A stretch of 64,000 bases of DNA, from assembly GCA_034509755.1 (NCBI GenBank), contig CM067557.1, positions 39,366,001 through 39,430,000 of the forward strand, written 5' to 3'. Shown here one piece after another: positions 21,441 to 34,281 of this stretch. The translations under genes and the position numbers were made by a program. The stretch comes from Anisodus tanguticus. Taxonomy: Eukaryota > Streptophyta > Magnoliopsida > Solanales > Solanaceae. Positions within the stretch are counted from its first letter, which is position 1; each line of letters begins with the position of its first letter. The notes beneath the pieces were generated by a model that was not told the origin of the DNA, made no database searches, and saw only the letters and a list, made by a program, of their open reading frames with translations.

Positions 21441-21650
21441 TCCCTCCATCCAAATTCATATGACGTAGTTTGGCTGGGTACGAAGTTTAAGAAACAATGG
21501 AGGACTTTTGAAACTTGTGGTCTAAAACAAGCCAAAGAAATATGTGTGGTTATAAATCATCTTGTTAAGCGTAAGATGTAAAGTGTAAAGTTAAATTGTT
21601 GACAAATAAGAAAATGTATCATTTTTTTGGGATAGAGGAAATATATTTCT
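21441..21650. mobile_element. Stowaway-like MITE remnant
   Basis: The left end CTCCCTCCATCCAAATTCAT is paired with TTCCTCTATCCC read inward from the right. CTCCCTCCG-type ends on AT-rich elements are typical of Solanaceae MITEs. The arms are diverged, so this is an old copy. Confidence 0.55.
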
Positions 21651-21887
21651 TCTTGGTTTAGTCCTTATGTAACTAGAAGGTGGTTATAATGTAAATAAAT
21701 CTCGTGAATCCTGAGATTCTTATTGTTTAAAACAGTGGCAATTGTAGTATTATTTTGAACTCCTCTGTGTTCTTGGAATTCTTATTGCTTACTTTCTTTT
21801 AACTATGAAAGGTGGATGCTAATTTTGTATTGAGTTGTTATTTGTTATGATAGTTTCAGGAAGTAATACTTGAGAGTTTTAAGCGTC

Positions 21888-24800
21888 ATGGCAAGGATCA
21901 AACCTCAAGCTCTTCTACTGCAAAGCAAAAAGAAGAAGGGGCCAAGTGGTGTCAGTGTCACTACAATTATAGCATACACCCTAATTGTTGGTGTGATGGT
22001 GTTTTCCCTGTATTCTACATATAGATACTGGTCTCGAAGGTTAGTTGAAATCCTTTCTTGGATAATTGTCATAGCTGCTTGTAGGATATAAGTTATCTGT
22101 TTCAAGTTGTTTAATATTGGCTATTCTTTTGATTGTTTAGCTTTGACTTGTAAAACAATGTAGTTACATAGATAAAATGTGGATGTATAGTGTAACTATA
22201 TAGACAAAAATGTTCTCTTTGGCAGTTGTCGAAGTTCTTAACTTGGCATTGTTGGTAATGGTCCCTATTTGTACTATTTATGATGATTTTTTGGAAAAAA
22301 AGTGAGGCGACAGTGTTTTTAGGTATGGCATGGCTCTAGTTAGTAGTTGTATGTAACGTCTAAGATGTGGAATGCCCTAATTTCTGGGTTCTGTGTTTGC
22401 GTTGTATAGAGAACTAAAGTAAAACTTGTCGTAGACCACTTGTTGTGTTGAATACTAACCTAATCATGTCCTTTTTGAGTTGATATATCCATTTCAGACA
22501 CTTTGTGACTTACTGACTCTTTCACATTATCTGATACTAAAAGACTTCTAATATTGTGTCTTATCTTTTTCAGATGTATTCGGTACTCTTCAAATCTAAC
22601 TCTATGTGACAGTGTTCCTTTTACTCAGTCCCAAAAAGATTGACATTTTTATGCACTTGGAAAGTATTTTATCTTAACATCCCATTTTACCTTTGCAGAC
22701 ATGATTTGTGGTAACCCCTCTTGATATAGAAGTTGATCTTTTATTAGGAGAGAGAAAAATAGAAGAACGTGTGGCACTCTTACCATCTCTCATATAATTG
22801 TTAAGTAGTAATGGCAAATTTGTTACTCTGTATATTTATTTAGCTTATATTAAAAGTTTTCTGGTGTTTCTTAAACTTCATGTCCATTTAAATGTCACAT
22901 AGAATGTAGAGAGGAAGTGCTATTTTGGATCTTGTGCTAATCAATACTTGATGTTGAATGACTTGAGTCTTTATGATAGTGGGGAAGTTTCCAAAATTGA
23001 GGAGTGTGTTATTTGTCCTTTTTGGTTACTAGCTTTCCTTTTCTGGGTTAAATTATGTCTATATAGAAAAATAATTACGGATATAAGACTATAAACTGTA
23101 TCATATTCTTGTATTGTAATTTCTGCAACTTGCTACATTTTTAAAATTTTCTTGTCTATGGACACAGCATTAGTGTTAGCACTAGTGCTACTTAGCATAG
23201 GCTAAATGACAGTCTAATATAGAAATAAATGTGCAGTTGAGGGGGGGTGGTGTTGTACTAAGGATGGGGTACTGGCAGCCAGAGATTAGCTAGGATGCTG
23301 GTGCTTGGAGGTGAACTGTGAAATTCTATGACTGTAAGGGAGCACTCAAAAGTTATAGACGTGAGTTATCTAACGGGAGTTCATATTTTTAGAGGAAACA
23401 CGGAATATATAGGTCTTGGGTCAAGCACCTAGAAATGCTTTTTTAGATAATAGGTAACGGTGAAACTTAAACCTAGGACCTTTGGCAACTCTTTTATCAT
23501 GTTAAATTGAGTGACCACCTAATTTAAAGTTTTAGCCATTAGAAAGAGGATACTCTTATTTATTTATCTTAACAGAAAAAGCTCATTTTGAGCCCCCTAT
23601 TGTTGATCTGAGCATTACATAAATCCACCATAATATGTGGAAACGTAGTAATTTTTGGTGCGAAGAACTCCAAATAACGCATGATTGCTGAGAAAGTATG
23701 AATATGGTATGAATATTTTGTTTCATCAACAGTGCCTAACTTGTACATTTGTTGAATATTCTATGACAAGATGCAATTGGATATATGTTATTTGCTCATA
23801 CTTCGACCCTCTTATTTTCTACGTAGATCAATTGTTCAGACACAGGATGGTATATCAACCAGCAAGGTATGAATTATTTTACAATTCCTAACTTTGGTTG
23901 GTAGATAATATTTGATTGGGAGTTGCAAATATTCTTTCTTGAGCTCCAATGTCCACTTTATGCATTTTGGTCTAGTCAGAGCTCCTTTGCTTTATCATTC
24001 TGTTTGGTAGTAGCCTGACTTTGTGCTTTAGTGTTGGTTCCTGTATGTGTTAACGTTAACCTCTGACTAGTATTTTTTGCTCTAGTGGCTTTGGTGAATG
24101 ATGATAGACTAGAGTCATGTTCTCGGTTGGGGACGGGGGCGAGGGCTAGGGGATAAGCGGAGTAGGGGAGGTGCTAGGCTGAGAATAGGGTCTTGGAACA
24201 TTGGGACTTTAACAGGGAAGTCCATAAAGCTAGTTAAGATTCTTAAGAAGAGGATGATTAATATAACATATGTCCAGGAGACTAAATGGGTAGGACCTAA
24301 GGCTAAGGAGGTGGACGGGTATAGGTTATTGTTCTCTGGTAGGTCGGGGTATAGGAATGGGGTAGGCATTTTGGTAGACAACGAGCTCAGGGACCAGGTG
24401 GTAGAGGTTAGGAGGGTCAACGATAGGATGATGACGATTAAGTTGGTAGTTGGAGGGTCCACTATGAACATTATTAGTGCTTACGTGCCACATGCGGGCT
24501 TGGCCTAGGAGGAGAAGAGGCGCTTTTGGAAGGAGTTGGACGAGGTGGTGGCAGGTGTACCACCCATTGAGAAGTTATTTGTGGGAGGAGATTTCAATGG
24601 ACATATCGGGTCACTTCCAAGGGCCTACGACGACGTGCATGGAGGCTATGGCATCAGGGACAGGAACGAGGGAGACGTCTCAATTTTGGAGTTCGCTAGA
24701 GCTTTTTGGTTGGTGATAGCCAATTCGAAGTTCATGAAGAAGGAGGAGCACTTGGTGACTTTCCGTAGTTCGGTGGCTAAGAGTCAGATAGACTTTTTAC

Positions 24801-27800
24801 TCCTTATGAAGGTTGACAATGGTCTTTGTAAAGACTGCAAGGTTATTCTAAAAGAGTGTCTTACAACCCAACATAAGTTTTTGGTGATAGATTTGGAAAT
24901 TAAAATGGAGAATGAGAGAAGGGTTGTGGATGACAGGTTGAGAATCAAATGGGGGAGTTTGACCATGGCTAGTGCAAATGATATGGGTGAGAGGTTGACG
25001 GCCAAGGGGGCTTGGGGGAGTAGCGGGGACTCGACCAGTATGTGGGATAAAATGTCCAGTTGCATTCGGAGGTGGCTAGAGAAGTGTTAGAGGTCTCGCG
25101 GGGTAGCCGTGGTGGGCATCGAGGTGACTGGTGGTGGAATGGTGAAGTTCAAGAGAAGGTGGATGCGAAGAAAGTGGCGTATGCGAAATTGGTAGAAAGC
25201 AAGAATGAGGTGGAGAAGTGGATGAATAGGGAACTGTATAAGATGGAGAGGAAGGAGGCAAAACTAGCGGTCACGACAGCTTTTGAACGCCTATACGTGG
25301 AATTAGAGGAAAATGCAGAGATAAAAAGTTGTACAAACTAGCCAAGGCGAGGGAAAGGAGGGCCCGTGACTTAGATCACGCGAGTTGCATCAAGGACGAT
25401 GGCGGCAAAGTACTGGTGGAGGACGTGCATATTAGGCAGAGGTGGCAGTCTTACTTCCATAAACTCTTGAACGAAAAAGGAGATAGAGACATTGTGCTGG
25501 GAGATCTGGAGCAATTTGGTAGGTACCGGGATTTCAGGTACTGTAGAAGCATTAAGATTGAGGAGGTTGAGGGTGTTGTTCGCAGAATGCGCGGGAGACG
25601 AGCGACCGGGCCGGATGAGATCCTAGTTGAATTTTGGAAGAGCGCAGGCAGGGCAGGCTTGGAGTAGCTGACTGAGTTGTTTGAATGTCATTTTTAAGAC
25701 GGCGAGAATGCCCGAAGAATGGAGGTGGAGTACAATGGTTCCTTTGTACAAGAACAAAGGTGATATCCAGAGTTGCAACAACTATAGGGGCATCAAGCTG
25801 CTGAGCCACACTATGAATGTTTGGGAAAGGGTCGTGGAGATGAGGGTGAGAAGAGGCGTGTCTATTTTCGAGAACCAGTTTGGATTCATGTCGGGGCATT
25901 CCTGTGATATGGGGCTGCACCAGGGATCAACTCTTAGCCCATTCTTATTTGCCTTGGTGATGGATGGACTGACGCGACAAATCCAAGGGGAGGTGCTATG
26001 GTGTATGTTATTCGCAGATGACATAGTCCTGATTGATGAGACTCACAGCGGGTGAATGCTAAGCTGGAGGTTTGGAGACAGACCCTGGAGTCTAAAGGGT
26101 TCAGGCTGAGTAGGACCAAGACAGAATACTTGGAGTGCAAGTTCAGCAATGAGAACGACCGTGATACAGGCGTGGAGGTGAGGCTTGAGACCCAGGTCAT
26201 TCCGAAGCAAGTAAGCTTCAAGTACCTTGGATCTATTATCCAAGGGAATGGAGAGATTGATGACGATAACATCGTCTTGGGGCAGGGTGAATGAGATGGA
26301 GGCTTGCATCTGGAGTCTTGTGCGACAAAAAGGTGCCACCAAAGCTAAAAGTCAAGTTTTATAGGGTTGTGGTTACACCGACTATGTTGTATGGGGCGGA
26401 GTGTTGGCCAGTCAAGGTGCCGCACACCCAAAGGATGAGAGTTGCGGAGATGAGGATGTTGAGATGGATGTGTGGGCATACAAGGAAGGATATGATTAGA
26501 AATGAAGATATTCGGGGCAAATTGGGAGTGGCATCGGTGGAGGATAAGATGCGGGAAGTGAGGTTGAGATGGTTTGGACATGTGCGGAGGAGAGACACAA
26601 ATGCCCCAGTGCGGAGGTATGAGAGGTTGGCAATGGACGGATTCAGGAGGGGTAAAGGTAGGCCGAAGAAATATTGGGGCGAGGTGATTAGACGGGATAT
26701 GGAGTAAGCGAGACTTACTGAGGACATAACCTTAGATAGGGGGTTGTGGAGGTCACAGATTAGGGTAGAAGGGTAGTAGATAGTCGAGCGTAGGCATGCT
26801 TAACATATCATACGAATAGGCGTAGTATCACTCTATAGTCTTCTGTAGTTTTATTTATTCTGCTATTCATTCTTTAATGTACTTGATTTATCTTATTTAT
26901 CTGCGTAGTTACTGCTTCTTTTCAAGATGCGCTATCATGACATATTCGCGTTTGTTGTCAACATTTTCTTGTTGCTCTAAATTTTTGACCGGATCTGACT
27001 TTTTTCTGCTTTGCTTGTCCTGAGCCGAGGGTCTCTCGGAAACAACCGCGCTCTACCTACCAAGGTAGAGGTAAGGTTTGTGTACACTCTACCCTCCCCA
27101 TACCCCACATTGTGGGACTTCACTAGGTATGTTGTTGTTGTTTTTTATAATGGCGGTGCTTGGGTCAGCTTGGTCGCACCTTGATTATTGCACCAAGGTT
27201 TAGCCGTTTAGGCAGTTGGGCCTTGGTCTCCCATTATTTTCACCCACTTTGTTGACTGCTAGACCACACCCTTGGGTGCAAACTTCACAATTAGATCCTA
27301 CAAACTGCATTTTCCTTTGTATATTCTTTTGCACTCATGTATTCCTTTACCTGTTTCTTTGCTGCAGGCTATAGAGCGAAAGAAATCTGATAGTCCTAAA
27401 TATGCTGTAAGTTCAGAAAATTCTCTTTCCTGCTTTCTTGTGAAGCTGGTTTCATGACTGACTTCTATCTCAGATTAGCTAGTCAGCTAGCATTTATTTA
27501 CTGGATATCAGCTTTGAGTATGCAAGTTTGACAGGCAGCCAGTTCCCCCCTCCGCTAATCCTCTTCAACTTTCCGTCTATCATACTACAAGCTTCTTCAC
27601 CTCAGTTGGTGATGTAATTCAATATTAACTTGTCATTTCTATTCAAGGGAATGGTTATCTTTGCTTATCTTAGATCGTAGAATATGATAGGATACCGCTT
27701 TTTCTCTTTCAAATTTGGAGTATTCCTCCATATTTTTTCTTGGCTATAATTGCATATTTCAATGTTTTTTTTGTTACATAATCCTTCTTCTTTTCTAGAC

Positions 27801-30032
27801 TATGTTAACTTGTTTATGTCTATGGTAGCTTATAAGCACCTCGAAAGGCCTGATAACTTTGGAACTTTACAAGGATGGTTCTCCTGACATTGTTGATGAC
27901 TTCATTGATTTCAGGTGTGTAACTGATTTAACTTCTTGTTTTTTGCCTTTTCTCTCTTTCCTTTTCTTGTTTTTGGTTTGTTGTTTTTGTGGAGACGACA
28001 ATTGAGTTACTCCTATTTCATATGATCTAACAAGCCACCTTTTTTTTTTTGTGGAGACGACAATTAAATTACCCCTGGTTCATATAGATCTATCAAGGCA
28101 ACCTTCTCTAAGTAGATGAATCCAAGTGTTAATCTCTTCCCTACCTCACATGCAGCACCTGGTGACTTGTACACATGCTTCGAGAAGGAGAAATTTGGGG
28201 ATGCGCTTATGTAATTCTAGAAAATGTTCAAAACAACCTGCTACGGCAATAAAAGGGGCAAAAATACATTCTTTTTTACATATTTTAAGGAAACACTTAC
28301 CTAAGTTTGAATTTTTGGAAATAGGAATTAGGAGAAAAGCTGAATTTCAACATGTTAAAATCCACCCTTTTCTGTTCTTCCTCTTTCTCCCTGATTTTCA
28401 GAAGGAAAAAAGAGAAGAGGGAGAGCGATTCATCAACAATTTTTGATTGGATCTCTAGTCTTTGTCATTCCTTCCCATGACAATAATAAGTAATGTTTAA
28501 ATAGCATAGGAATGATAGGTTTCGCTTTGCAAGATTGTAACCTTTTTTGTTTTCTCCTAAAGGGTCAGGGAGTTGATAATTTGATGGCAATTCACGATTT
28601 CAAGCTGATGAAATGTTGTTAATTTTATTTTCATGAATCTCAGCCACTTCACCCATGCGCCGTTTATGTGGTTCCAAACTCTTTGGAACTCAAAGTTTTC
28701 AACTTCTACATTCTTATTGGACTGATCTATAATCTACCATTTGCTTAGAACTTTGAGAGCAATCTGCAAATACATGGATTTTCTAACATTTGCTATGGAC
28801 AGCTTGTTGTTGATTCCTCTTTAGGAATCCATCTTCTTTTTATCCTAAAATCAGAATCTTAAAGGGCTTCATAATGTATATTCAGTTTCTTCATAATCTA
28901 TGGGTGCAAAATAAAATACTGCCTCAAGTAGATTACTAGAGCTAGAATTATGAAAATCTTGGCATGCTAGTCTTATTTGCTAACGATTTACATGAGTACT
29001 TAAAGATGATTTTGTCATTACCAGAGATGAATGCATAATACAGGATAGTGTGTCATATAAGGAACATATTGGTTTTGGATCGTCATAAAGTTCTTTGTGT
29101 TACAGATAAGAACCTCAAGTGCATGTTTGTTATATGTACTGTAAAAGTAGTCTCTATATTCCTCTGCTTGTCATTTGCAAAGTTTTGGATGGGCAAGCTT
29201 GCTCAACAAGCTTAATATAGTATTAACTTCAAAACGTGTTTGCAGTCAGAAGGGCCACTTTAAAGGGATGCAATTCACTCGTGTAATAAAGAACTTTGTC
29301 ATCCATGGTAGTAAAGTTGAAAGACCTGAAGCTACAGAAGATTGGACATCGAGAGGAAAACATTACAGCCAACTGGACACAAGGTCTTCGTTGCACATCA
29401 TTTGATGTTATTGTGTCTTACACAGTTGCCTTGAGATCTCCTTTACCTCGTTGTCGTTGCTAAATTGGTCTTAATGTTCAGTCTTAAGCATGAAGCATTT
29501 ATGCTTGGTACTTCCAAAGAGAAACATGAAGGCGGAGGATTTGATCTATTTATTACAACAGCACCAATACCAGATTTGAATGACAAGATTAATGTCTTTG
29601 GATGTGTCATTAAGGGAGAAGATGTCGTGCAGGTATAGATCCTTTTCCTTTTCCTATCAGTTATTGCATAAAGAAGTTAACACGCACAGTTAGAGATCTG
29701 ATATTTCACTGCTTTCACATAGCATATATAGTACTAATAATTAGTGAAAATTCAAGTCAGACTGGGAGTATCTTTGGAACATTATTTCATTAGAAACAAG
29801 AAATGATTTCAGTTTTATAGCATCAAGAAATGACAAGTCATTAGAGATCTGGGCAAAATCCTTTGGCAAGCCTGGCAATGAGACGTCTGTCTTCTCTTTT
29901 CTTTTCCGGGCACCTTAATGTTGATGGTTGGTTATGGTTATTCAGGAAATCGAAGAAGTAGATACAGATGACCACTATCGACCCAAAACTCCTGTACAGA
30001 TCAATGAAGTAACTCTCAAGAACAAAATCTGA
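21888..30032 (+). CDS. CYP21-4: Cyclophilin-like protein, CYP21-4 type (seven exons)
   Basis: Seven exons with GT-AG junctions join in phase: 21888-22039, 23827-23866, 27368-27406, 27829-27914, 29246-29383, 29482-29632, 29946-30032, giving 230 residues (the Arabidopsis homologue is of similar length). The start is the ATG at 21888 (MARIKPQALLLQSKKKKGPS); an earlier in-frame TTG is not used. A basic N-terminus is followed by one hydrophobic helix (about residues 26-42), suggesting a type II membrane protein. The cyclophilin-like domain begins around residue 78 with YALISTSKGLITLELYKDGS and contains FTRVIKNFVIHGS and INVFGCVIKGEDVV. In active cyclophilins the corresponding blocks are FxRVIxxFMxQGGD and HVVFG. 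Here Q is H and the catalytic His is lost, so isomerase activity is doubtful. CYP21-4 proteins are reported at the Golgi. Intron 2 holds an RTE LINE in sense orientation. Confidence 0.93.
24110..27143 (+). mobile_element. RTE-type LINE, internally deleted, in a cyclophilin intron
   Basis: A nearly full-span RTE LINE of about 3 kb sits in intron 2 of the CYP21-4-type gene, in sense orientation. It starts near 24110 with GC-rich sequence and ends in GGTATGTTGTTGTTG at about 27143. The 3' terminal block CTACCTACCAAGGTAGAGG is the same as in the other copies in the window. Apurinic endonuclease and RT regions are recognisable but the reading is broken. No clear target-site duplication was found. 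Confidence 0.88.
24189..26707 (+). pseudogene. RTE LINE endonuclease/reverse transcriptase remnant
   Basis: The endonuclease reads GSWNIGTLTGKSIKLVKILK, TYVQETKWVGPKAKEVDGY, a stop at 24507, then KLFVGGDFNGHIG and KSQIDFLLLMKVD. The RT reads RMRGRRATGPDEILVEFWKS, then ARMPEEWRWSTMVPLYKNKG, GFMSGHS, MGLHQGSTLSPFLFALVMDG and LFADDIVLIDETHSG. Between GFMSGHS (about 25900) and MGLHQG (about 25912) the fingers/palm segment with the first catalytic Asp is absent, while FADD (26011-26022) remains. The C-terminal region ends with GKGRPKKYWGEVIRRDME. At least four stops or shifts interrupt it. Automated pipelines often label such ORFs craniofacial development protein 2-like. Confidence 0.85.
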
Positions 30033-31480
30033 ACTATGCTCTGTCCTTGAGATGCAGTTACTTGACATAGATGAACCCAAGCAGGCAGCAGCATGTGTGG
30101 ATTTGGTTTAAGGTTATAATGGTTCAAAAATGTGCTTTTGATGTAAGATATGGATACAGGTATTCCATTTCTGTAATTTGGTTAGGTTCTCTCCCCAAAA
30201 TTTCCCTTAGGGTAAACAATCTGGCTGTTCTATGTTTCTTATATTATGGTATATCCAGAGGAAAATTTTCATTGCACAGTTCAAATGTTCAAAAGACAGT
30301 ACTCCATGATTTTTTATCCAAGATCCAGATTGATCATTTCTGAATCATAATATCAACACTTCAGGAGTTGCAGGATTTATTTACTTTACAAAGCTATAAG
30401 TTGCAAGACTAGAAAGTAAAATTTATTTGATCTTAAGTCAGCTCTACTATATGCAGTTGACCAAGTATCCTAATGACAAAATAACAAAATGGTCTCTTAT
30501 GTTTGGGGATAGGTTCAAAGTAGTCCGTAAGTATACTTTTAAGCAATTTTGGTCCTTTAAGTTTGCCTAAAGGGAGCACTTTTGGTCCTCTAAGTTTGCC
30601 AAAAGTTAGTACTTTGATCTTTTAACAAGCTTTGTTTGTTAGATTTGATGAGAACTGTGAAAAAGAAAGGATTCAGTGAGAACTCAGATTTGGAGATGAA
30701 GTTTTTGCAGCTGCTTGATAGCATGCAATAGTGTTTCTTGATGATAGAAGTGCAGATAACAAGATATTTGCAGTAAACATATAATACATAAAAATGACAA
30801 ACCTACAATTGAACACAATATCTATACGTTAGAGATATTTTTAGTTAAGGGAAAAAACAAGTGCAAATGGGAAAATAATATATGACAAAAGGTCAAATAA
30901 AGATATGGTTAATAATTCAATTACCTATGAAAAAAATGGTGGTCATAATGAGATTGACGACAACCCTACAAGACTAAAGTAAAGCAGAAAAAAAAGATTA
31001 AATAGAAATGGAACGAGGCTCATACAATACAAAAAAAGAGAATATGTCAAAATGTCACCAGCCATGTTATAATGTATTACAGTAATGTAAAGAAGGCAAA
31101 GATTATTTTAATTCCGAATTAATTGGACTTGAAGTTCAAGGTAGGGGGGAGGATACCTTCTTTTTTTTCCAATAGAAAAAGGAATAAATTAATGTTCCAA
31201 AGATGAGACAACTGAAAATTTGAATTGGCTTTACCTACTAAAGACAAAAAAGGAGTAATGTTTAACAACTCATGACAATCTTTTAGTCACTCAAAGTCAT
31301 GCTTGCACTATTTTGAACATCTTTGAAGTGACTCCATTTTATGTTAGGGTTCGTCGATGATTACTAAATTTTGTTGTTTGTAATATTAAATTTATAAAAT
31401 TATTTATGTATCAACAAAGTTACTAAATTGACCATCTATAACACAAAAGTTATAAGATTTGTTTCTGTAACAATAAAGTC
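30033..31480. other. Cyclophilin gene 3' UTR and intergenic DNA
   Basis: The first few hundred bases presumably contain the 3' UTR. At about 30480-30620 there is a diverged internal repeat (TTTGGTCCTTTAAGTTTGCC and TTTTGGTCCTCTAAGTTTGC), which resembles the edge of an old transposon. No gene was recognised. Confidence 0.4.
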
Positions 31481-31481
31481 A

Positions 31482-31925
31482 CTAAACTATAAAAATAATA
31501 ATGAAAAGTCAAATATTCGGGCTCGGAAAATGACACGTCATCGCAATTTATTATAAAAATCTACCTTTTCATAACCTATATTTTAACTATAAATAATTAA
31601 AAAGCAAAAGAGTTGAAAGAAATGAAAAGAAAAATGTGTTCATGCAAATCATATGTACAAAGCTAGAAGAGCTGCCAAAACATGCTTCTTAATTCTTATC
31701 GTTACCGATTGCCTAGAATTCTGTAGTACTTTTGGAAGCCTTTTTCGTTTTGTTTCTTTTAATTTTAATATTTTATTAATTATTTATGTTTCAAAACATA
31801 AATTAGGACAATGTGATTTTTTTTGCAGTGATGAAAAAATTATGTTTTGGTGCCGAAAAATTATCTTCCAGTGATTTGTATATTTTGGGCAATCAAACAC
31901 GTAGTTTAGTGACTTCACTATTATT
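31482..31925. repeat. Inverted repeat, possible old MITE
   Basis: AAAGTCACTAAACTATAA on the left and GTAGTTTAGTGACTTCACT on the right are inverted copies about 400 bp apart. The sequence between is AT-rich without a coding frame. No target-site duplication was identified, so the class is unknown. Confidence 0.35.
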
Positions 31926-32620
31926 TTTAAATTTCAACGTTACAAAGAGTAAATTTAATAACTGTCGATGAGCTTAATCCATTTTAATATTTTATGTTCG
32001 CCATGGTTTCTAACAAGGGAAAATGTAGCCCTAAACAATAATAAGAACCCGAACTGAACTTTTGAACCAAATTAATGTCAAGATTTAACCATTTCTTTCT
32101 TTCTCTCCATTTTTTCTCATTTCCAGGAGTTCCTTTTCCAACTCTTTTCCTCACCTTTTCTCTTTTCGCTTCAATCCTAGGTTATTTTTTTCACACTCAC
32201 ATACGCCTAATGTTATCAGTACACTAAAACACACGAATTACAATACATTTGTCTGTTTTATATGCATGTAACCAATTTTCTTGATTTTTTTTCTGTTTAA
32301 TTGATGACCCATTTTGTGTATTGGTATACTGAGTGTGGTGTTGCAGTCAAAGTGGTAAAAATCAGGCAAAAATGGAGCAAGTAGTTGGCAATGGCTTAGA
32401 ACCACAAGTTGTAGTGGATGATACACGATCTTCAGAACTCCTCCGACCATATCTGTGTCGTTTGAGTTTTGCTGCTTCGTCGGAGAACATGCTTACATCA
32501 GATTTCATGTAAACTTCGTGAAATCATTAAATCTATGGTCGTTTGGTACAGATATGGGCGGATAAACTTTCTTGGCCGTCTCTAATTTTTCTCCGATAAT
32601 CCTTGCAGGTGCGTAACTAG
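31926..32620. other. Intergenic DNA, one weak short frame
   Basis: This stretch includes a 46-codon frame at 32372-32512 (+), MEQVVGNGLEPQVVVDDTRS and on to ENMLTSDFM, preceded by a plausible acceptor (ttgcag at 32341-32346). Its codon use looks more protein-like than its surroundings, but I do not recognise a family. It could be a stray exon fragment. Confidence in any gene here is low. Confidence 0.25.
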
Positions 32621-32985
32621 TGTATAATGACCGTATAATATGTATATCATCTGTGTGTATACATTATAAATTTTACATTGATTATACTAGAATGATACAT
32701 TTTTCTATACACATGCTGTGAGGATAAATATTATATACAATACAGTTTGTATACATATGATACATTTTCTATACATACTGTGAGGATACATATTCTATAC
32801 AATAATGATACCGTTTTTATACTTGTGATACATTTTTTTATGTATACATATATAGTAATGATACATATTCTATATAACAACGATACAATTTCTATACACA
32901 TGATACATTTTTATATATATACAATATTTATACATATTCTATATAATAGTAATACAGTTTCTATATATATGCTAAAATTAGTTTA
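32620..32985. repeat. Degenerate AT-rich tandem repeat
   Basis: Irregular copies of ATGATACATTTTCTATACAT and TACATATTCTATATAACAA repeat through the stretch. An open frame across it (32747-32986) is a product of the repeat. Confidence 0.6.
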
Positions 32986-33234
32986 AAATGACTAAAAACG
33001 AAATGAAATTATTTTGAAAAAACTAAAAAGTTACTTTAAAGATTCTTGGGCCGTGTCAATAATTTCAAATCGCGTGCTTTCCCCCTTCTAACAAGACTTT
33101 GACCATATCTAATATCTGGTGCTTCAAAGTTCAATGGAAAAAAAAGAAAAGTTCTAAGACCCACGGGAGGAGTCATGTTATTAATGTATATAAATCTTGA
33201 AAAAAACTTAGTCCTCGCGTTTCCTTGTAAAGAT
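32986..33234. other. Intergenic DNA
   Basis: No gene or element was recognised here; this is the flank of the SINE insertion. Confidence 0.35.
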
Positions 33235-33248
33235 AAAGCGAATAAGTA

Positions 33249-33469
33249 CCCGCAAGGGTAGCCAAGTTGGTGTAGCATTAGAGCGCGGGACCGCAAGGTC
33301 ACGAGTTCGATCCCCTGCATAAACCTTCTTGGTTGAGCCTGTCACACATGGCTTGCCAAGTGTGGTTAATCGGCTGACGTGGTTTGCAGGCTATTGCGTC
33401 AGTCCGGGGTTTACCCTGTGCGCACTCAAGAGAGTAGCGGCTACAGGTTCCTTCGTCAAAAAAAAAAAA
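33249..33469 (+). mobile_element. tRNA-derived SINE with 14-bp target-site duplication
   Basis: The head carries RNA polymerase III promoter boxes: box A-like TAGCCAAGTTGGTGTAGC and box B-like GGTCACGAGTTCGATCCC. A tRNA-unrelated body follows, ending TTCCTTCGTC and a poly(A) run. Identical duplications AAAGCGAATAAGTA flank it (33235-33248 and 33470-33483). The perfect duplication indicates a comparatively young insertion. It resembles Solanaceae SINEs with TTCGTC-poly(A)-type ends, but I do not assign a named family. Confidence 0.9.
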
Positions 33470-33483
33470 AAAGCGAATAAGTA

Positions 33484-34278
33484 AAACACAAATTCATGTT
33501 AATGGTTCAAACAAGCTAGGCTTATTTATATGGTGCAAGAGGTGTTATGTAATTTTGTGCTCCAATCTGATTCAAGTTAGAATTTAGTTATAACCATATA
33601 GGTGCAAATCTTATATATTTTATATACTTGTGAGTTTAAATTCTGGCACACTATGTGATGCACAATGCATCAGCTCAAGGAGCGTTATGTAAATAGTCTA
33701 CCCTAATACAAATATGTGTGACTGATTTCACATCTCCCTTTCTAAAAATATTCACACAATCACGTAATTTGAATGATAATTGCAGACAACTTTATTTAAT
33801 ATTGATTTTCTAGAATAATGTTAACATGTTACTCCATGTTAAGTTACATAGTTTTACCATGAACAAATGGTATCCAATTGAGCATTATTATTTTTTAAAA
33901 ACACATCACGCTAGGGGCATCTACTTTTTAGTACTTTTAACTTAAAAATGAATTAACATTATCCTCAATAGTCCCAAAAAGAAGAAGAATCATATCAAGA
34001 GAACAAAATAGATGTAAAATTGTTTCTACTGTGAGCCAAAATTGTGCAAAAAGAAAAAGAAAAATAGTCCATCAATCTTTTTTATCAATTGCCTTTTCAT
34101 ACTATTAAATGATTTCTATAATCTAATTAGTTTTATCTACCATATAAAACTTATCTTTTAGTAATTGCACAAACGGATAAGAAGAAGAAAAATATATTCC
34201 GTAAAATGTCAAAAAAGCTCATTTTCAATCAATCATTTTCATTAGCGTCCCCTCAATTTTTTAATTATCCCACTTTCG

Positions 34279-34281
<3 letters not shown>
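33484..34281. other. Intergenic DNA and probable PP2A promoter region
   Basis: This is AT-rich sequence upstream of the PP2A B' gene. No confident TATA box was chosen. Confidence 0.35.

Noticed and set aside
26345..26727. Antisense open frames across the LINE
   Set aside because: They mirror the RTE coding region and contain no independent domain.
33249..33330. Functional tRNA gene suggested by A and B boxes
   Set aside because: The boxes belong to a SINE head; the sequence has no complete cloverleaf end and is followed by a SINE body, poly(A) and a target-site duplication.
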